Origin: an uncultured Mycoplasmatota bacterium
GTDB taxonomy: Bacteria > Bacillota_I > Bacilli_A > RF39 > UBA660
Assembly: GCA_900551525.1 (NCBI GenBank)
Contig: URWD01000005.1
Coordinates: 1 to 49,306, forward strand
Direction of reading: 5' to 3'
DNA length: 49,306 nucleotides
Shown here piece by piece: positions 38,314 through 46,427 of the stretch (position 1 is the stretch's first letter; every line of letters begins with the position of its first letter). The notes under the pieces were generated by a model. That model was not told the origin of the DNA. It saw nothing but the letters and a program-made list of their open reading frames with translations, and did no database searches. A program made the translations under genes and the position numbers.

Positions 38314-40561
38314 AGAAGTAGAAAAAGCTAAAGACTTTAAAGGTGCTATTAAAAGGTTAATTAATGAATTGTCTGGGTTTAAAAAATTAACTATAGTTGC
38401 GTTAGTTCTAGCAGCTTTAGGTTCTATTCTTACTATAGTAACACCTGATATTTTGTCTAATTTAACTGATGAAATATCAAATGGTTTAGTTATGAATAAA
38501 GATAATTTTGAAAAAATTACAAAAGAAGTAACTGGTAGTTTAAATGAAGAAAATATTAATAAAGTTGTTAAAATGGACTTTAGTGAAAAAAATATAACAA
38601 GTATTATGATGGATAATGGTATTTCTTCAGAAGATAAGGAAAGTTTTCGCAAATTATTTGGAGAAATGCAAAGTAATTCTGGTAATAAAGTTAAGTTAAT
38701 TGCTAATATTCCAGATAGTATTTTACATAAACTTGTTGTAAGCAATAAGGAAGATACCATTAAATTTATTAAGAGCTTAAATGGTAATGTGTTAGTTCCA
38801 GATAGTATTGCTAAAGAAATATTCAAAGAATTTAAAATTGATGGTGTTAAAATAAGTGTAAGTGATCAGAGGGAATTTTTGAAAATAGTTAGTGGTATGA
38901 ATGAAAATATGGATGCAACTAGTATATATGCAAAAGTAGATGAAATGCCTAGTTCTATAAAAGAATTAGTTGAGCCATATATGAATATTGATAAAATAAA
39001 AAATATAGCTATAGTTTTAGTTACTATTTACTTGATTAGTGCAATATTTACTTATTTTGAGTCAATACTTATGTGTGATGTTTCAAATAATTTTGCTAGA
39101 AAACTGCGTGGTAATATTTCAAGTAAAATAAATAAGTTACCACTTAAATATTTTGATAAACATGCAATTGGTGATATTTTATCAAGAGTAACAAATGATG
39201 TTGATACAATTGCTCAATCTATGAATCAATCATTATCAACTTTGGTTAGTGCAATTACATTATTTGTGGGAACTACAATCATGATGTTTGTAACGAACTG
39301 GGTTATGGCTATTACAGCAATACTTGCAAGTTTATTTGGGTTTGCTTTTATGGCAGCTATTTTAGGTAAATCTCAAAAATACTTTGTGGCTAAACAAAAA
39401 GAACTTGGGGATTTAAATGGACATATTGAAGAAGTATATTCAGGACTTAATGTAGTTAAAACATATAATGGGCAAAAAATATCAAATGAAAAGTTTGATG
39501 AATTAAATGATAAATTGTATAAAGCTAATTGGAAGAGTGGTTTTTTATCTGGACTTATGATGCCTATGATGAATTTTATTGGTAATTTTGGTTATGTTGC
39601 AGTATGCGTTGTTGGGGCACTACTTGCCTTAAATGGTTATATTAGTTTTGGCGTAATCGTTGCATTCATTGTTTATGTAAGATTATTTGTTTCTCCACTT
39701 TCTCAAATAGCTCAAGCTATGACTAGCTTACAATCAACTGCAGCAGCTAGTGAAAGGGTATTTGAATTTTTAGATGAAAAAGAAATGCATGATGAAAGCA
39801 AATTAACAAAAATCTTAGATAAAAAAGAAGTAAAAGGTAATATTGAATTTAAAAATGTTGAATTTAAATATGATGGTAATGAAACTCCAACAATTAAGAA
39901 CTTTAGTGCTAAAGCAAAAGCTGGTCAAAAAATAGCTATTGTTGGTCCTACAGGTGCTGGTAAGACTACGATGGTAAATTTACTTATGAAGTTCTATGAT
40001 ATTAATAGTGGAGAAATACTTATTGATGGTGTTTCTACCAAAGAATTAACAAGGAATAATATTCATAGGTTGTTTACTATGGTTCTTCAAGATACTTGGG
40101 TATTTAATGGTACTGTTAGGGATAATATTGTTTATAATGCTGAAAATATAACTGATAACGAAGTTGAAACTGTTTGTAAAACTGTTGGACTTGACCATTT
40201 CATTAAAACCTTACCTGATGGGTATAATACTATATTAAGTGATAATGACTCTGTTTCTGCAGGTCAAAGACAACTTTTAACTATTGCCCGAGGTATGTTG
40301 CAAGATGCACCATTCTTAATTTTGGATGAAGCTACTAGTAATGTTGATACGAGAACTGAAGAATTAGTGCAAAAGGCAATGGATAAATTAACTCATGGTA
40401 AAACTTCATTTATTATTGCCCACAGATTATCAACAATAAAAAATGCTGATTTAATACTTGTTATGAATAATGGTAATATAATTGAGCAAGGAAATCATGA
40501 AGAACTTATGAAACAAAAAGGTTTTTATGCTGATTTGTATAATTCACAATTTAAGTTATAA
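38297..40561 (+). CDS. ABC exporter half-transporter with extracytoplasmic insert
   Basis: 754 aa. TM1 (about 31-52) is followed by a roughly 185-residue insert (to about 235) before TM2, probably outside the cell. Five more TM helices and an ATPase follow: Walker A GPTGAGKTT, signature SVSAGQRQLL, Walker B FLILDEATSNVD with intact Glu, H-loop AHRLST. This supplies the intact catalytic motifs of the heterodimer; a comparable extracytoplasmic domain is known in BmrD. Substrate unknown. Confidence 0.94.
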   Translation: MPRPNREVEKAKDFKGAIKRLINELSGFKKLTIVALVLAALGSILTIVTPDILSNLTDEISNGLVMNKDNFEKITKEVTGSLNEENINKVVKMDFSEKNITSIMMDNGISSEDKESFRKLFGEMQSNSGNKVKLIANIPDSILHKLVVSNKEDTIKFIKSLNGNVLVPDSIAKEIFKEFKIDGVKISVSDQREFLKIVSGMNENMDATSIYAKVDEMPSSIKELVEPYMNIDKIKNIAIVLVTIYLISAIFTYFESILMCDVSNNFARKLRGNISSKINKLPLKYFDKHAIGDILSRVTNDVDTIAQSMNQSLSTLVSAITLFVGTTIMMFVTNWVMAITAILASLFGFAFMAAILGKSQKYFVAKQKELGDLNGHIEEVYSGLNVVKTYNGQKISNEKFDELNDKLYKANWKSGFLSGLMMPMMNFIGNFGYVAVCVVGALLALNGYISFGVIVAFIVYVRLFVSPLSQIAQAMTSLQSTAAASERVFEFLDEKEMHDESKLTKILDKKEVKGNIEFKNVEFKYDGNETPTIKNFSAKAKAGQKIAIVGPTGAGKTTMVNLLMKFYDINSGEILIDGVSTKELTRNNIHRLFTMVLQDTWVFNGTVRDNIVYNAENITDNEVETVCKTVGLDHFIKTLPDGYNTILSDNDSVSAGQRQLLTIARGMLQDAPFLILDEATSNVDTRTEELVQKAMDKLTHGKTSFIIAHRLSTIKNADLILVMNNGNIIEQGNHEELMKQKGFYADLYNSQFKL

Positions 40562-40586
40562 AGAGTGCTTAGGCATTCTTTTTTTG
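40561..40586 (+). terminator. Terminator after the ABC exporter
   Basis: AAGAGTGC (40561-40568), loop TTAG, GCATTCTT (40573-40580), then T-run. Confidence 0.8.
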
Positions 40587-40716
40587 AAAATATAATAATC
40601 AAACCATTGAAAATGTCATAATAAAATGCTTGAAAAAGTAATAATTTATTTTATATCATATGATGAAAGCGTTTAAAGTTAGGTCTTTTTATGATATACT
40701 AGAGTTGAATTTAAAT

Positions 40717-40745
40717 TTGAAAAAACTATATATAGGTGTTATAAT
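40717..40745 (+). promoter_or_regulatory. Promoter of the two-component system
   Basis: TTGAAA (40717-40722) and TATAAT (40740-40745), 17-nt spacer, 26 nt before the start. Confidence 0.75.
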
Positions 40746-40771
40746 AATTCCTAATTTAGGAGGTGACTTTT

Positions 40772-41473
40772 TTGCATAATAAAATTTTAATAGCAGAAGA
40801 TGATATGGATATAGTAGAACTTCTCAAACTTTATTTAGAAAGTAATGGTTTTGATGTGACATCAACATATGATGGGCTTGGAGCTTTGGATGCTTTTAAA
40901 AAAGGTAATTATGATATTATAATTGCAGATTTAATGATGCCAGGTTTAAATGGTTATGAACTTATCAAAATAGTAAGAGAAACTAGTAATATTCCAATTG
41001 TCATTGTATCTGCTAAAAATATGGATAGTGATAAAGTTTTGGGACTTGATATCGGTGCTGATGCTTATATAACTAAACCATTTAATCCTTTGGAGTTAGT
41101 TGCTTATGTTAAAGCATTACTTCGTAGATATTATGAGTTTAAAAGTTCAAATAATGAAATTAATACCTTAAACGTTGGTGAACTTTCTCTTGATTTAAGT
41201 AAATATATTTTTATGAAGAATAATAAAATTGTGCCCCTTACATCAACTGAAATTAAAATACTTGCAATGATGATGAAGTCACCTGGTAAAGTATTTACAA
41301 GGAGCCAAATTTATGAATGTATTAATGGGGATTTTTATGATACTGATGATAATACCATGATGGTTCATATTTCAAATATTAGAGGAAAGATTGAGAATAA
41401 TCCTGCAAAACCAGAATATATAAAAACAGTTAGGGGGTTAGGTTATAAACTTGAAAACAAAGAAGAGTTATAG
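40772..41473 (+). CDS. OmpR/PhoB-type response regulator
   Basis: 233 aa. Receiver domain: acidic pair AEDD (9-11), phospho-acceptor Asp53 in IIADLMMPG, Thr/Ser in VSAKN and Lys in YITKPF. The C-terminal winged helix has TSTEIKILAMMMKSPGKVFTR and VRGLGYKLE. TTG 40772 is chosen because AGGAGG (40758-40763) sits 8 nt upstream and it yields MHNKILIAEDD. It overlaps the kinase gene by 23 nt. The pair lies just before the dlt-like operon, which it could control. Confidence 0.95.
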   Translation: MHNKILIAEDDMDIVELLKLYLESNGFDVTSTYDGLGALDAFKKGNYDIIIADLMMPGLNGYELIKIVRETSNIPIVIVSAKNMDSDKVLGLDIGADAYITKPFNPLELVAYVKALLRRYYEFKSSNNEINTLNVGELSLDLSKYIFMKNNKIVPLTSTEIKILAMMMKSPGKVFTRSQIYECINGDFYDTDDNTMMVHISNIRGKIENNPAKPEYIKTVRGLGYKLENKEEL

Positions 41474-43028
41474 TTTTAGCAAATATATTATTATTCAATT
41501 TGCTATTTACACCTTAATTATTTTAGGGGTTGCTTTATTAACATATTTATCAATTAATTGGAGGCTTAACAATAGTTTTTTAGTATTGGATGATTTTCTT
41601 CTTTATAAAGAAAAACTTGAGTATGAAGATTATGATGGTATTCCAATGTCTAAGTTTCCTGGATGTGATTTTGCCATATATGATGAAAATAATGAGCTTA
41701 TTTATACAACTGATGGTGATGTAAAAGACATTGTTGGTGGTGATGACTTAGAGTTTGTTAACGATTATAGTGGAACTTATTATTATAATATTTTTAATTA
41801 CAAAGAAAAAAATAGAGATAAAATATATAAAATATATAAAACCACATATGATGCTGAAATTGATGAAGAAATAGTTATTGGTAATGCTAAATTAAATGAA
41901 GACTTGGAAATAGTTGAGGGCAATCTTTTTAATGAAAAAAATAGCTTAACTGAAAGAGAACTTGATTTACTAAATGGTTATTATAATGATGAACAAATGG
42001 TAGAAAAGTATAAATATGTAACATCTGGCAATGGATTAAAAAGAACTTTGCTTTTTATGTCACCGACATTTACTGCGGAAAGCTATGATTCTGCGGTTTC
42101 TGATTCTAGTAACGTGTGGTTTATTTCTATTCCAATTTTGATAATTATTATTATAATTGAAACTTATATATTTAATCGTAGAGTTAAAAAAATCTTAAAA
42201 GAATTAAATAAAGTTATTTCATCTTATGAAAATGAAGAAATTATTGTAAATGATACGAATTTACCAAAGGAATTTGATGAAGTTGCAGAAAGTTTTGAAA
42301 ATTTAATGGAAAAATTAAAAAAATCAAATGCAGAAAAAATTAAAATTTATGAAGATAAACAAAAATCTATTGCTAATTTATCTCATGATTTAAAAACCCC
42401 CCTTACTGTTATTAGTGGGTACTCAAAAGCATTTTTAGATGATTTGGTTCCTGATAATAAGAAAAGACAATATATGGAAAGCATCAATAAAAAAGCGTGC
42501 GTTGCAACAGATGCTATTGATTCATTGTTTTTATATACACATATGAACAATTCTGAGTATAATTTATGTAGAGAAAAAATTGATATAGTAACGTTTACCA
42601 AAGAATATTTAGCGGAAAAATATAATGAAATTGAGTCTGCTGGTATGCATTTAGAAGTAGATATTGAAGAAAATAAAATATTGTTTGATGCTGATAAAAA
42701 TGCTTTCAGAAGAATATATGAGAATATAATAAATAATTCTATTAAATACAATAAAAAGGGAACTAAGATATATTTTAAAATGTGGAAAGATAAAACATTA
42801 AATATAGTAATCGGGGATAATGGTATTGGTATTGATAAAGAAATAAAGGATAAATTATTTGAACCATTTGTTACAAGTAATAAAGCTAGGACATCAGGCG
42901 ATGGTACTGGACTTGGACTTGCAATTGTTAAAAATTTTGTTGAACTTCATGATGGAAAAATAATTTTAGTAAGTAAACCACATAGAAAAATGAAGACTGA
43001 ATTCTTAATGAAATTCAAAATTCAATAA
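41451..43028 (+). CDS. Membrane sensor histidine kinase
   Basis: 525 aa. TM1 about 13-33, a roughly 190-residue acidic, Tyr-rich extracytoplasmic domain, TM2 about 224-242, then a HAMP-like linker, HisKA with phospho-His in NLSHDLKTPLTV, and HATPase_c: N box NNSIKYN, G1 GDNGIGI, F box LFEPF, G2 GTGLGLAI. The start is TTG 41451 inside the regulator gene. The sensed signal is unknown; the large outer domain suggests an envelope signal. Confidence 0.94.
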   Translation: MKTKKSYSFSKYIIIQFAIYTLIILGVALLTYLSINWRLNNSFLVLDDFLLYKEKLEYEDYDGIPMSKFPGCDFAIYDENNELIYTTDGDVKDIVGGDDLEFVNDYSGTYYYNIFNYKEKNRDKIYKIYKTTYDAEIDEEIVIGNAKLNEDLEIVEGNLFNEKNSLTERELDLLNGYYNDEQMVEKYKYVTSGNGLKRTLLFMSPTFTAESYDSAVSDSSNVWFISIPILIIIIIIETYIFNRRVKKILKELNKVISSYENEEIIVNDTNLPKEFDEVAESFENLMEKLKKSNAEKIKIYEDKQKSIANLSHDLKTPLTVISGYSKAFLDDLVPDNKKRQYMESINKKACVATDAIDSLFLYTHMNNSEYNLCREKIDIVTFTKEYLAEKYNEIESAGMHLEVDIEENKILFDADKNAFRRIYENIINNSIKYNKKGTKIYFKMWKDKTLNIVIGDNGIGIDKEIKDKLFEPFVTSNKARTSGDGTGLGLAIVKNFVELHDGKIILVSKPHRKMKTEFLMKFKIQ

Positions 43029-43046
43029 ATAATTTGTTGCTAAAAC

Positions 43047-43080
43047 AAAGCAAGCATATACATGTATATACTTGCTTTTG
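43047..43080 (+). terminator. Terminator after the histidine kinase
   Basis: AAAGCAAG (43047-43054) pairs with CTTGCTTT (43071-43078), with ATATACATGTATAT forming the inner stem; T's follow. Confidence 0.85.
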
Positions 43081-43119
43081 TGCTGTAATAAATAAATTTT
43101 ATAAAGTGGCTTAAATTTC

Positions 43120-43148
43120 TTGTTTTTAAAACGTATTTGTAATATAAT
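43120..43148 (+). promoter_or_regulatory. Promoter of the small hydrophobic toxin-like gene
   Basis: TTGTTT (43120-43125) and TATAAT (43143-43148), 17-nt spacer. The start codon lies about 70 nt downstream, giving a long structured 5' leader. Confidence 0.65.
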
Positions 43149-43161
43149 TAATTTATGGAAT

Positions 43162-43214
43162 ATCCAGTTTGATTGGATGTTACCTCTTCAAGTTCAATGG
43201 AATGGAAAAGAGGT
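43162..43214 (+). promoter_or_regulatory. 5' leader hairpin that masks the toxin ribosome binding site
   Basis: ACCTCTT (43182-43188) is complementary to AAGAGGT (43208-43214), the ribosome binding site. ATCCAGTTT (43162-43170) is complementary to AAACTGGAT (43379-43387) at the 3' end of the same transcript. Both are features of type I toxin mRNAs. Confidence 0.65.
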
Positions 43215-43221
43215 GATGCCT

Positions 43222-43308
43222 ATGAAGGCCAGAGAAGACTTAATAAAACTTCTTTTGATAATTATTTTATTACAATTATTTGCCATTTTGGCGTTAATTA
43301 TAAAATAA
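43222..43308 (+). CDS. 28-aa hydrophobic peptide, putative type I toxin
   Basis: The predicted peptide starts MKAREDLIKLLLIIILLQ and ends LFAILALIIK: a short charged N-terminus and a single membrane helix, as in Fst/TxpA/holin-like type I toxins. GAGGTG lies 6 nt before ATG 43222; an ATG at 43216 is alternative. The leader hides the ribosome binding site, and a convergent antisense RNA gene overlaps the 3' end. A decayed copy at 12508-12579 shares the coding sequence. I cannot assign it to a named family. Confidence 0.65.
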   Translation: MKAREDLIKLLLIIILLQLFAILALIIK

Positions 43309-43419
43309 GAAAAGCATCTAAATCAACGGGGTTGGTTTAGATGCAAACCACTAAATTGGTATCATTCAATCTCGACAAAAACTGGATGTTCCTTTTATTA
43401 TATGCAAATCTTCTTTGCT
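43305..43419 (-). ncRNA. Putative antisense (antitoxin) RNA, about 115 nt
   Basis: On the minus strand a strong promoter (43454-43426) predicts a start near 43419. GCATCTAAA/TTTAGATGC (plus-strand 43314-43322 and 43336-43344) forms a 9-bp stem followed on the minus strand by TTTTCTTATTTT, a terminator ending just inside the toxin coding 3' end. The RNA would be fully complementary to the 3' part of the toxin mRNA. Ends are estimated. Confidence 0.65.
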
Positions 43420-43425
43420 AAATAC

Positions 43426-43454
43426 ATAATAACATAAATGTGGCTAAAAGTCAA
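43426..43454 (-). promoter_or_regulatory. Promoter of the antisense RNA (minus strand)
   Basis: On the minus strand TTGACT (43454-43449) and TATTAT (43431-43426), exactly 17 nt apart; the copy at 12.7 kb keeps TTGACA at the same place. Confidence 0.75.
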
Positions 43455-43536
43455 ATTCAATTTCTTAATAAAAATTAAGGTTTGGTTAAGAAATAATTTA
43501 TTATATTAATGTATAATTATTTTGAGGTAAAAATGT

Positions 43537-45021
43537 ATGAAAAACGTATTAGAATATTTAGAAAATATTAGTAATGATAATAAAGTAATTGATAAAAATG
43601 GAAGTATTACTTATAAAGACTTGCAAGTGGTTAGTAAAAAAATAGGTAGTGGACTTGCTAAGTATGTTAAAAATAACGACCCCGTTCCAGTTTATATGGA
43701 AAAAGGGATTTCTTGTCTTGAAGTTTTTATGGGAAGTTTATATGCTGGTGGCTTTTATAGTTTACTTAATGCAGGGCTTCCAAAAATGAGACTTGAACAA
43801 ATAATTAATGTTTTAGATGTAGATTATGTTGTTACTGATAATGAACATTTGGAAAGTGCTAAAGAATTTTTTCCTAATAAAAAGTTAATACTTTATGAAG
43901 ATTTAGTTAAATGTGAAGTAGATGATGAATTGCTTTCTAATATTAGAGCTAGAAAACTTGATGTTGATCCTGTTTATGCAAATTTTACAAGTGGATCAAC
44001 AGGTGTACCTAAAGGGGTTGTGGTTGGAAATCGTTCAATAATTGATTTTATAGATAATTTTACAAGTACCTTTGGGATTAATGAAACTGATATTATTGCT
44101 AATCAAGCCCCATTTGATTTTGATGTTTCTGTTAAAGATATATATCCAGCGCTAAAAACAGGAGCAACACTTGTTATTGTTCCTAAAGAATTATTTTCAA
44201 GGCCTGCTGAACTTATTGATTTTTTGGTAGAACATAAAGTTACAACGATGACTTGGGCAGTGTCTGCGCTTTGCTTAATTTCGACATTTCATGGTTTAGA
44301 TTATAAAGTGCCTGAAACAGTTAAAAGAGTTATGTTTAGTGGTGAAGTTATGCCAATGAAACATTTGAAGGAATGGATGAAACACTTGCCAAATGCAACT
44401 TTTGTTAATTTGTACGGACCAACTGAAATTACATGTAATTGTACTTATCATATTATTGATAGAAATCGTGAATATGAAAAAATACCTGTTGGTATACCAT
44501 TTAATAATGAAGATGTTTTTTTGTTAGATGAGAATAATAAATTGGTTGTAAATAGTGAAATTAAGGGAGAAATATGTGTACGAGGTAGTGCGCTTGCACT
44601 TGGTTATTATAAAAATAAAGAACAAACTGATAGAGCATTTGTTAAAAATCCATTAAATGATAAGTATATAGAATATATTTATAGAACTGGAGATTTAGGT
44701 TATTATGAAAATAATGACTTGTATTTTGGGGGAAGAAAAGACTTTCAAATAAAATATATGGGACATAGAATTGAGCTAGAAGAAATAGATAAAGCCATTG
44801 GTGGTTTTGATGGTGTAGAAAGGGTTTGCTCTATATTTAAAGAAGAAAAAAGTAAACTTTATGCCTTTTATATTGGTGACATTGAAGTAAAAGAATTACA
44901 TGAAAAGTTATCTAAAGAATTACCTGTATTTATGATACCTAGTAAATTTGTTAAATTAGAAGAAATGCCATTAACTAAGAATGGCAAGATTGATAGAAAG
45001 AAGTTGGAGGAATTTATATGA
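43537..45021 (+). CDS. Amino acid adenylating enzyme, DltA-like
   Basis: A 494-aa ANL-superfamily enzyme that would activate an amino acid with ATP and load it on the carrier protein encoded downstream. Seen: core A3 TSGSTGVPKG (151-160), FDFDVSVKDIYP (about 193-204), A5 NLYGPTEI (291-298), YRTGDLGYYENNDLYFGGR (A7/A8) and the closing Lys in LTKNGKIDRKKL. Overall it resembles D-alanine:carrier ligase DltA. However, the Cys of DltA's FCGE motif, known to control D-Ala selection, is Ser268 here (MFSGEVMP), so substrate may differ. GAGGT lies 8 nt before ATG 43537. A TATAAT is at 43512-43517 without a clear -35. Overlaps the PLP gene by 4 nt. Confidence 0.85.
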   Translation: MKNVLEYLENISNDNKVIDKNGSITYKDLQVVSKKIGSGLAKYVKNNDPVPVYMEKGISCLEVFMGSLYAGGFYSLLNAGLPKMRLEQIINVLDVDYVVTDNEHLESAKEFFPNKKLILYEDLVKCEVDDELLSNIRARKLDVDPVYANFTSGSTGVPKGVVVGNRSIIDFIDNFTSTFGINETDIIANQAPFDFDVSVKDIYPALKTGATLVIVPKELFSRPAELIDFLVEHKVTTMTWAVSALCLISTFHGLDYKVPETVKRVMFSGEVMPMKHLKEWMKHLPNATFVNLYGPTEITCNCTYHIIDRNREYEKIPVGIPFNNEDVFLLDENNKLVVNSEIKGEICVRGSALALGYYKNKEQTDRAFVKNPLNDKYIEYIYRTGDLGYYENNDLYFGGRKDFQIKYMGHRIELEEIDKAIGGFDGVERVCSIFKEEKSKLYAFYIGDIEVKELHEKLSKELPVFMIPSKFVKLEEMPLTKNGKIDRKKLEEFI

Positions 45022-46196
45022 TGGATATTAAAACTATTGAAAGTATTGGAACACCATTTTATGTGTTTGATATTGATGTTTTGAAAAATAGAATAAATTA
45101 TCTTAAAAGTATGTTGCCAAAAAATGTACATTTATGTTTTGCAATGAAAGCTAATCCTTTTGTGGTTAAAGAAATAGAGGATACCATAGAAAAGTATGAA
45201 ATATGTTCTTATGGTGAATGGAATATTGCAAATGAGCTTGGCGTTGCACATGAAAAAATGGTTATATCAGGTGTTTATAAAGATGAAACTAGCATGGAGA
45301 ATATAATTAATCATTATAAACATGGTGAAGTTATTACAATTGAATCATTAAATCAAATAAAATTAGTTGATAAAATAACTAAAGATAAAAATGTTGTTGT
45401 GGATGTAATTTTAAGACTTACAAGTGGTAATCAATTTGGTATGAGTGAAGAAGAAATAATATCTATTTTGGAAAATAGATTAAAATATAATATGTTAAAT
45501 ATTATGGGTATTCAATATTTTTCGGGAACTCAAAAAAAATTATCAAGAAGAATTATAAAAGAACTTGAATATGTTGATGACTTTGTTCAAAAATTAAAAA
45601 ATGAACTTGGTTTTATAATTGAAGAATTAGAATTTGGTCCTGGTTTTCCCGTTATGTATTTTGAAGCAGAAACTGATTTTGATGAAAATACATACTTAAT
45701 GGAAATTGCTGATAAGATAAAAAATTTGAAATATCAAGGTCATATTACAATGGAACTTGGAAGAAGTATTGCGGCATCATGTGGAAGTTATTATACTAAA
45801 GTTGTTGATAAAAAAACAAATAAAGAAGGAAATTTTGTTATTTTAGATGGTGGCATGCATCATATTGTGTATTATGGTCAAATGATGGCAATGAAAAAGC
45901 CTATGTTAGATGTAATTCCTAAAAGAAATGGTAATGAAGAAAATTGGAACTTAGTTGGAGCATTATGTACAATTAATGATTTAATTGTTAAAGGATTACC
46001 TGTTAAAAGTTTAGAACTTGGTGATGTATTTGTGTTTAAGAATACTGGAGCTTATGCAATGACTGAAGGAATTAGTTTATTCTTGAGCCGTGATTTACCT
46101 AAAGTTGTATTTGTTAAAGATGGTAAAATAGAAATAGTTAGAAGTAATATTCATACTTATAAATTAAATATGCCATTTAAAGGAGGTGAAAATTAA
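45018..46196 (+). CDS. Fold-type III PLP-dependent decarboxylase-like enzyme (DapDC/ODC family)
   Basis: 392 aa. PLP Lys44 in CFAMKANP, phosphate-binding LEFGPGFPV (about 204-212), ELGRSIAASCG (246-256, usually EPGR), and the C-terminal GALCTINDL with Cys317 and Asp321 plus GAYAM, which are decarboxylase rather than alanine-racemase features. The HxGSQ motif reads QYFSGTQ. BtrK of butirosin biosynthesis, a relative in this fold, decarboxylates an ACP-bound glutamate; the position between adenylase and carrier genes suggests an analogous role. Free-amino-acid decarboxylase or racemase activity remains possible. TTGGAGG precedes ATG 45018; the stop overlaps the carrier start by 1 nt. Confidence 0.82.
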   Translation: MMDIKTIESIGTPFYVFDIDVLKNRINYLKSMLPKNVHLCFAMKANPFVVKEIEDTIEKYEICSYGEWNIANELGVAHEKMVISGVYKDETSMENIINHYKHGEVITIESLNQIKLVDKITKDKNVVVDVILRLTSGNQFGMSEEEIISILENRLKYNMLNIMGIQYFSGTQKKLSRRIIKELEYVDDFVQKLKNELGFIIEELEFGPGFPVMYFEAETDFDENTYLMEIADKIKNLKYQGHITMELGRSIAASCGSYYTKVVDKKTNKEGNFVILDGGMHHIVYYGQMMAMKKPMLDVIPKRNGNEENWNLVGALCTINDLIVKGLPVKSLELGDVFVFKNTGAYAMTEGISLFLSRDLPKVVFVKDGKIEIVRSNIHTYKLNMPFKGGEN

Positions 46197-46426
46197 TGGA
46201 AAAATTAATAGAAATATTAGAAGATTTAAATCCTGAAGTTGATTATAATACTTGCATTAATTTAATAGATGGACATTATTTAGATTCACTTGCAATTTTA
46301 TCACTAGTTGCTGAAATTGAAGAAGAATTTGATGTTGTAATTCCAACAGTTGAAATAATTCCTAGTAATTTTAACTCTGCTCAAAGTTTGTGGGCTTTAA
46401 TTGAAAGATTAAAGGAAGAAGATTAG
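46196..46426 (+). CDS. Acyl/peptidyl carrier protein, DltC-like
   Basis: A 76-aa four-helix carrier protein. The phosphopantetheine attachment Ser31 lies in GHYLDSLAIL (DSL motif). The protein is acidic, as usual. The DltC-like features are its size and the EEEFDVVIP stretch. GGAGGTG precedes its ATG. It sits between the PLP gene and the MBOAT gene, whereas in textbook operons dltC follows dltB. Confidence 0.93.
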   Translation: MEKLIEILEDLNPEVDYNTCINLIDGHYLDSLAILSLVAEIEEEFDVVIPTVEIIPSNFNSAQSLWALIERLKEED

Positions 46427-46427
46427 T

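Noticed and set aside
38290..38826. 178-codon minus-strand open frame
   Set aside because: Shadow of the second ABC transporter gene; low-complexity Leu/Ser composition from AT-rich antisense.
43120..43308. 62-codon reading of the toxin-like gene
   Set aside because: The longer start lies inside the predicted promoter; the ribosome binding site fits ATG 43222.
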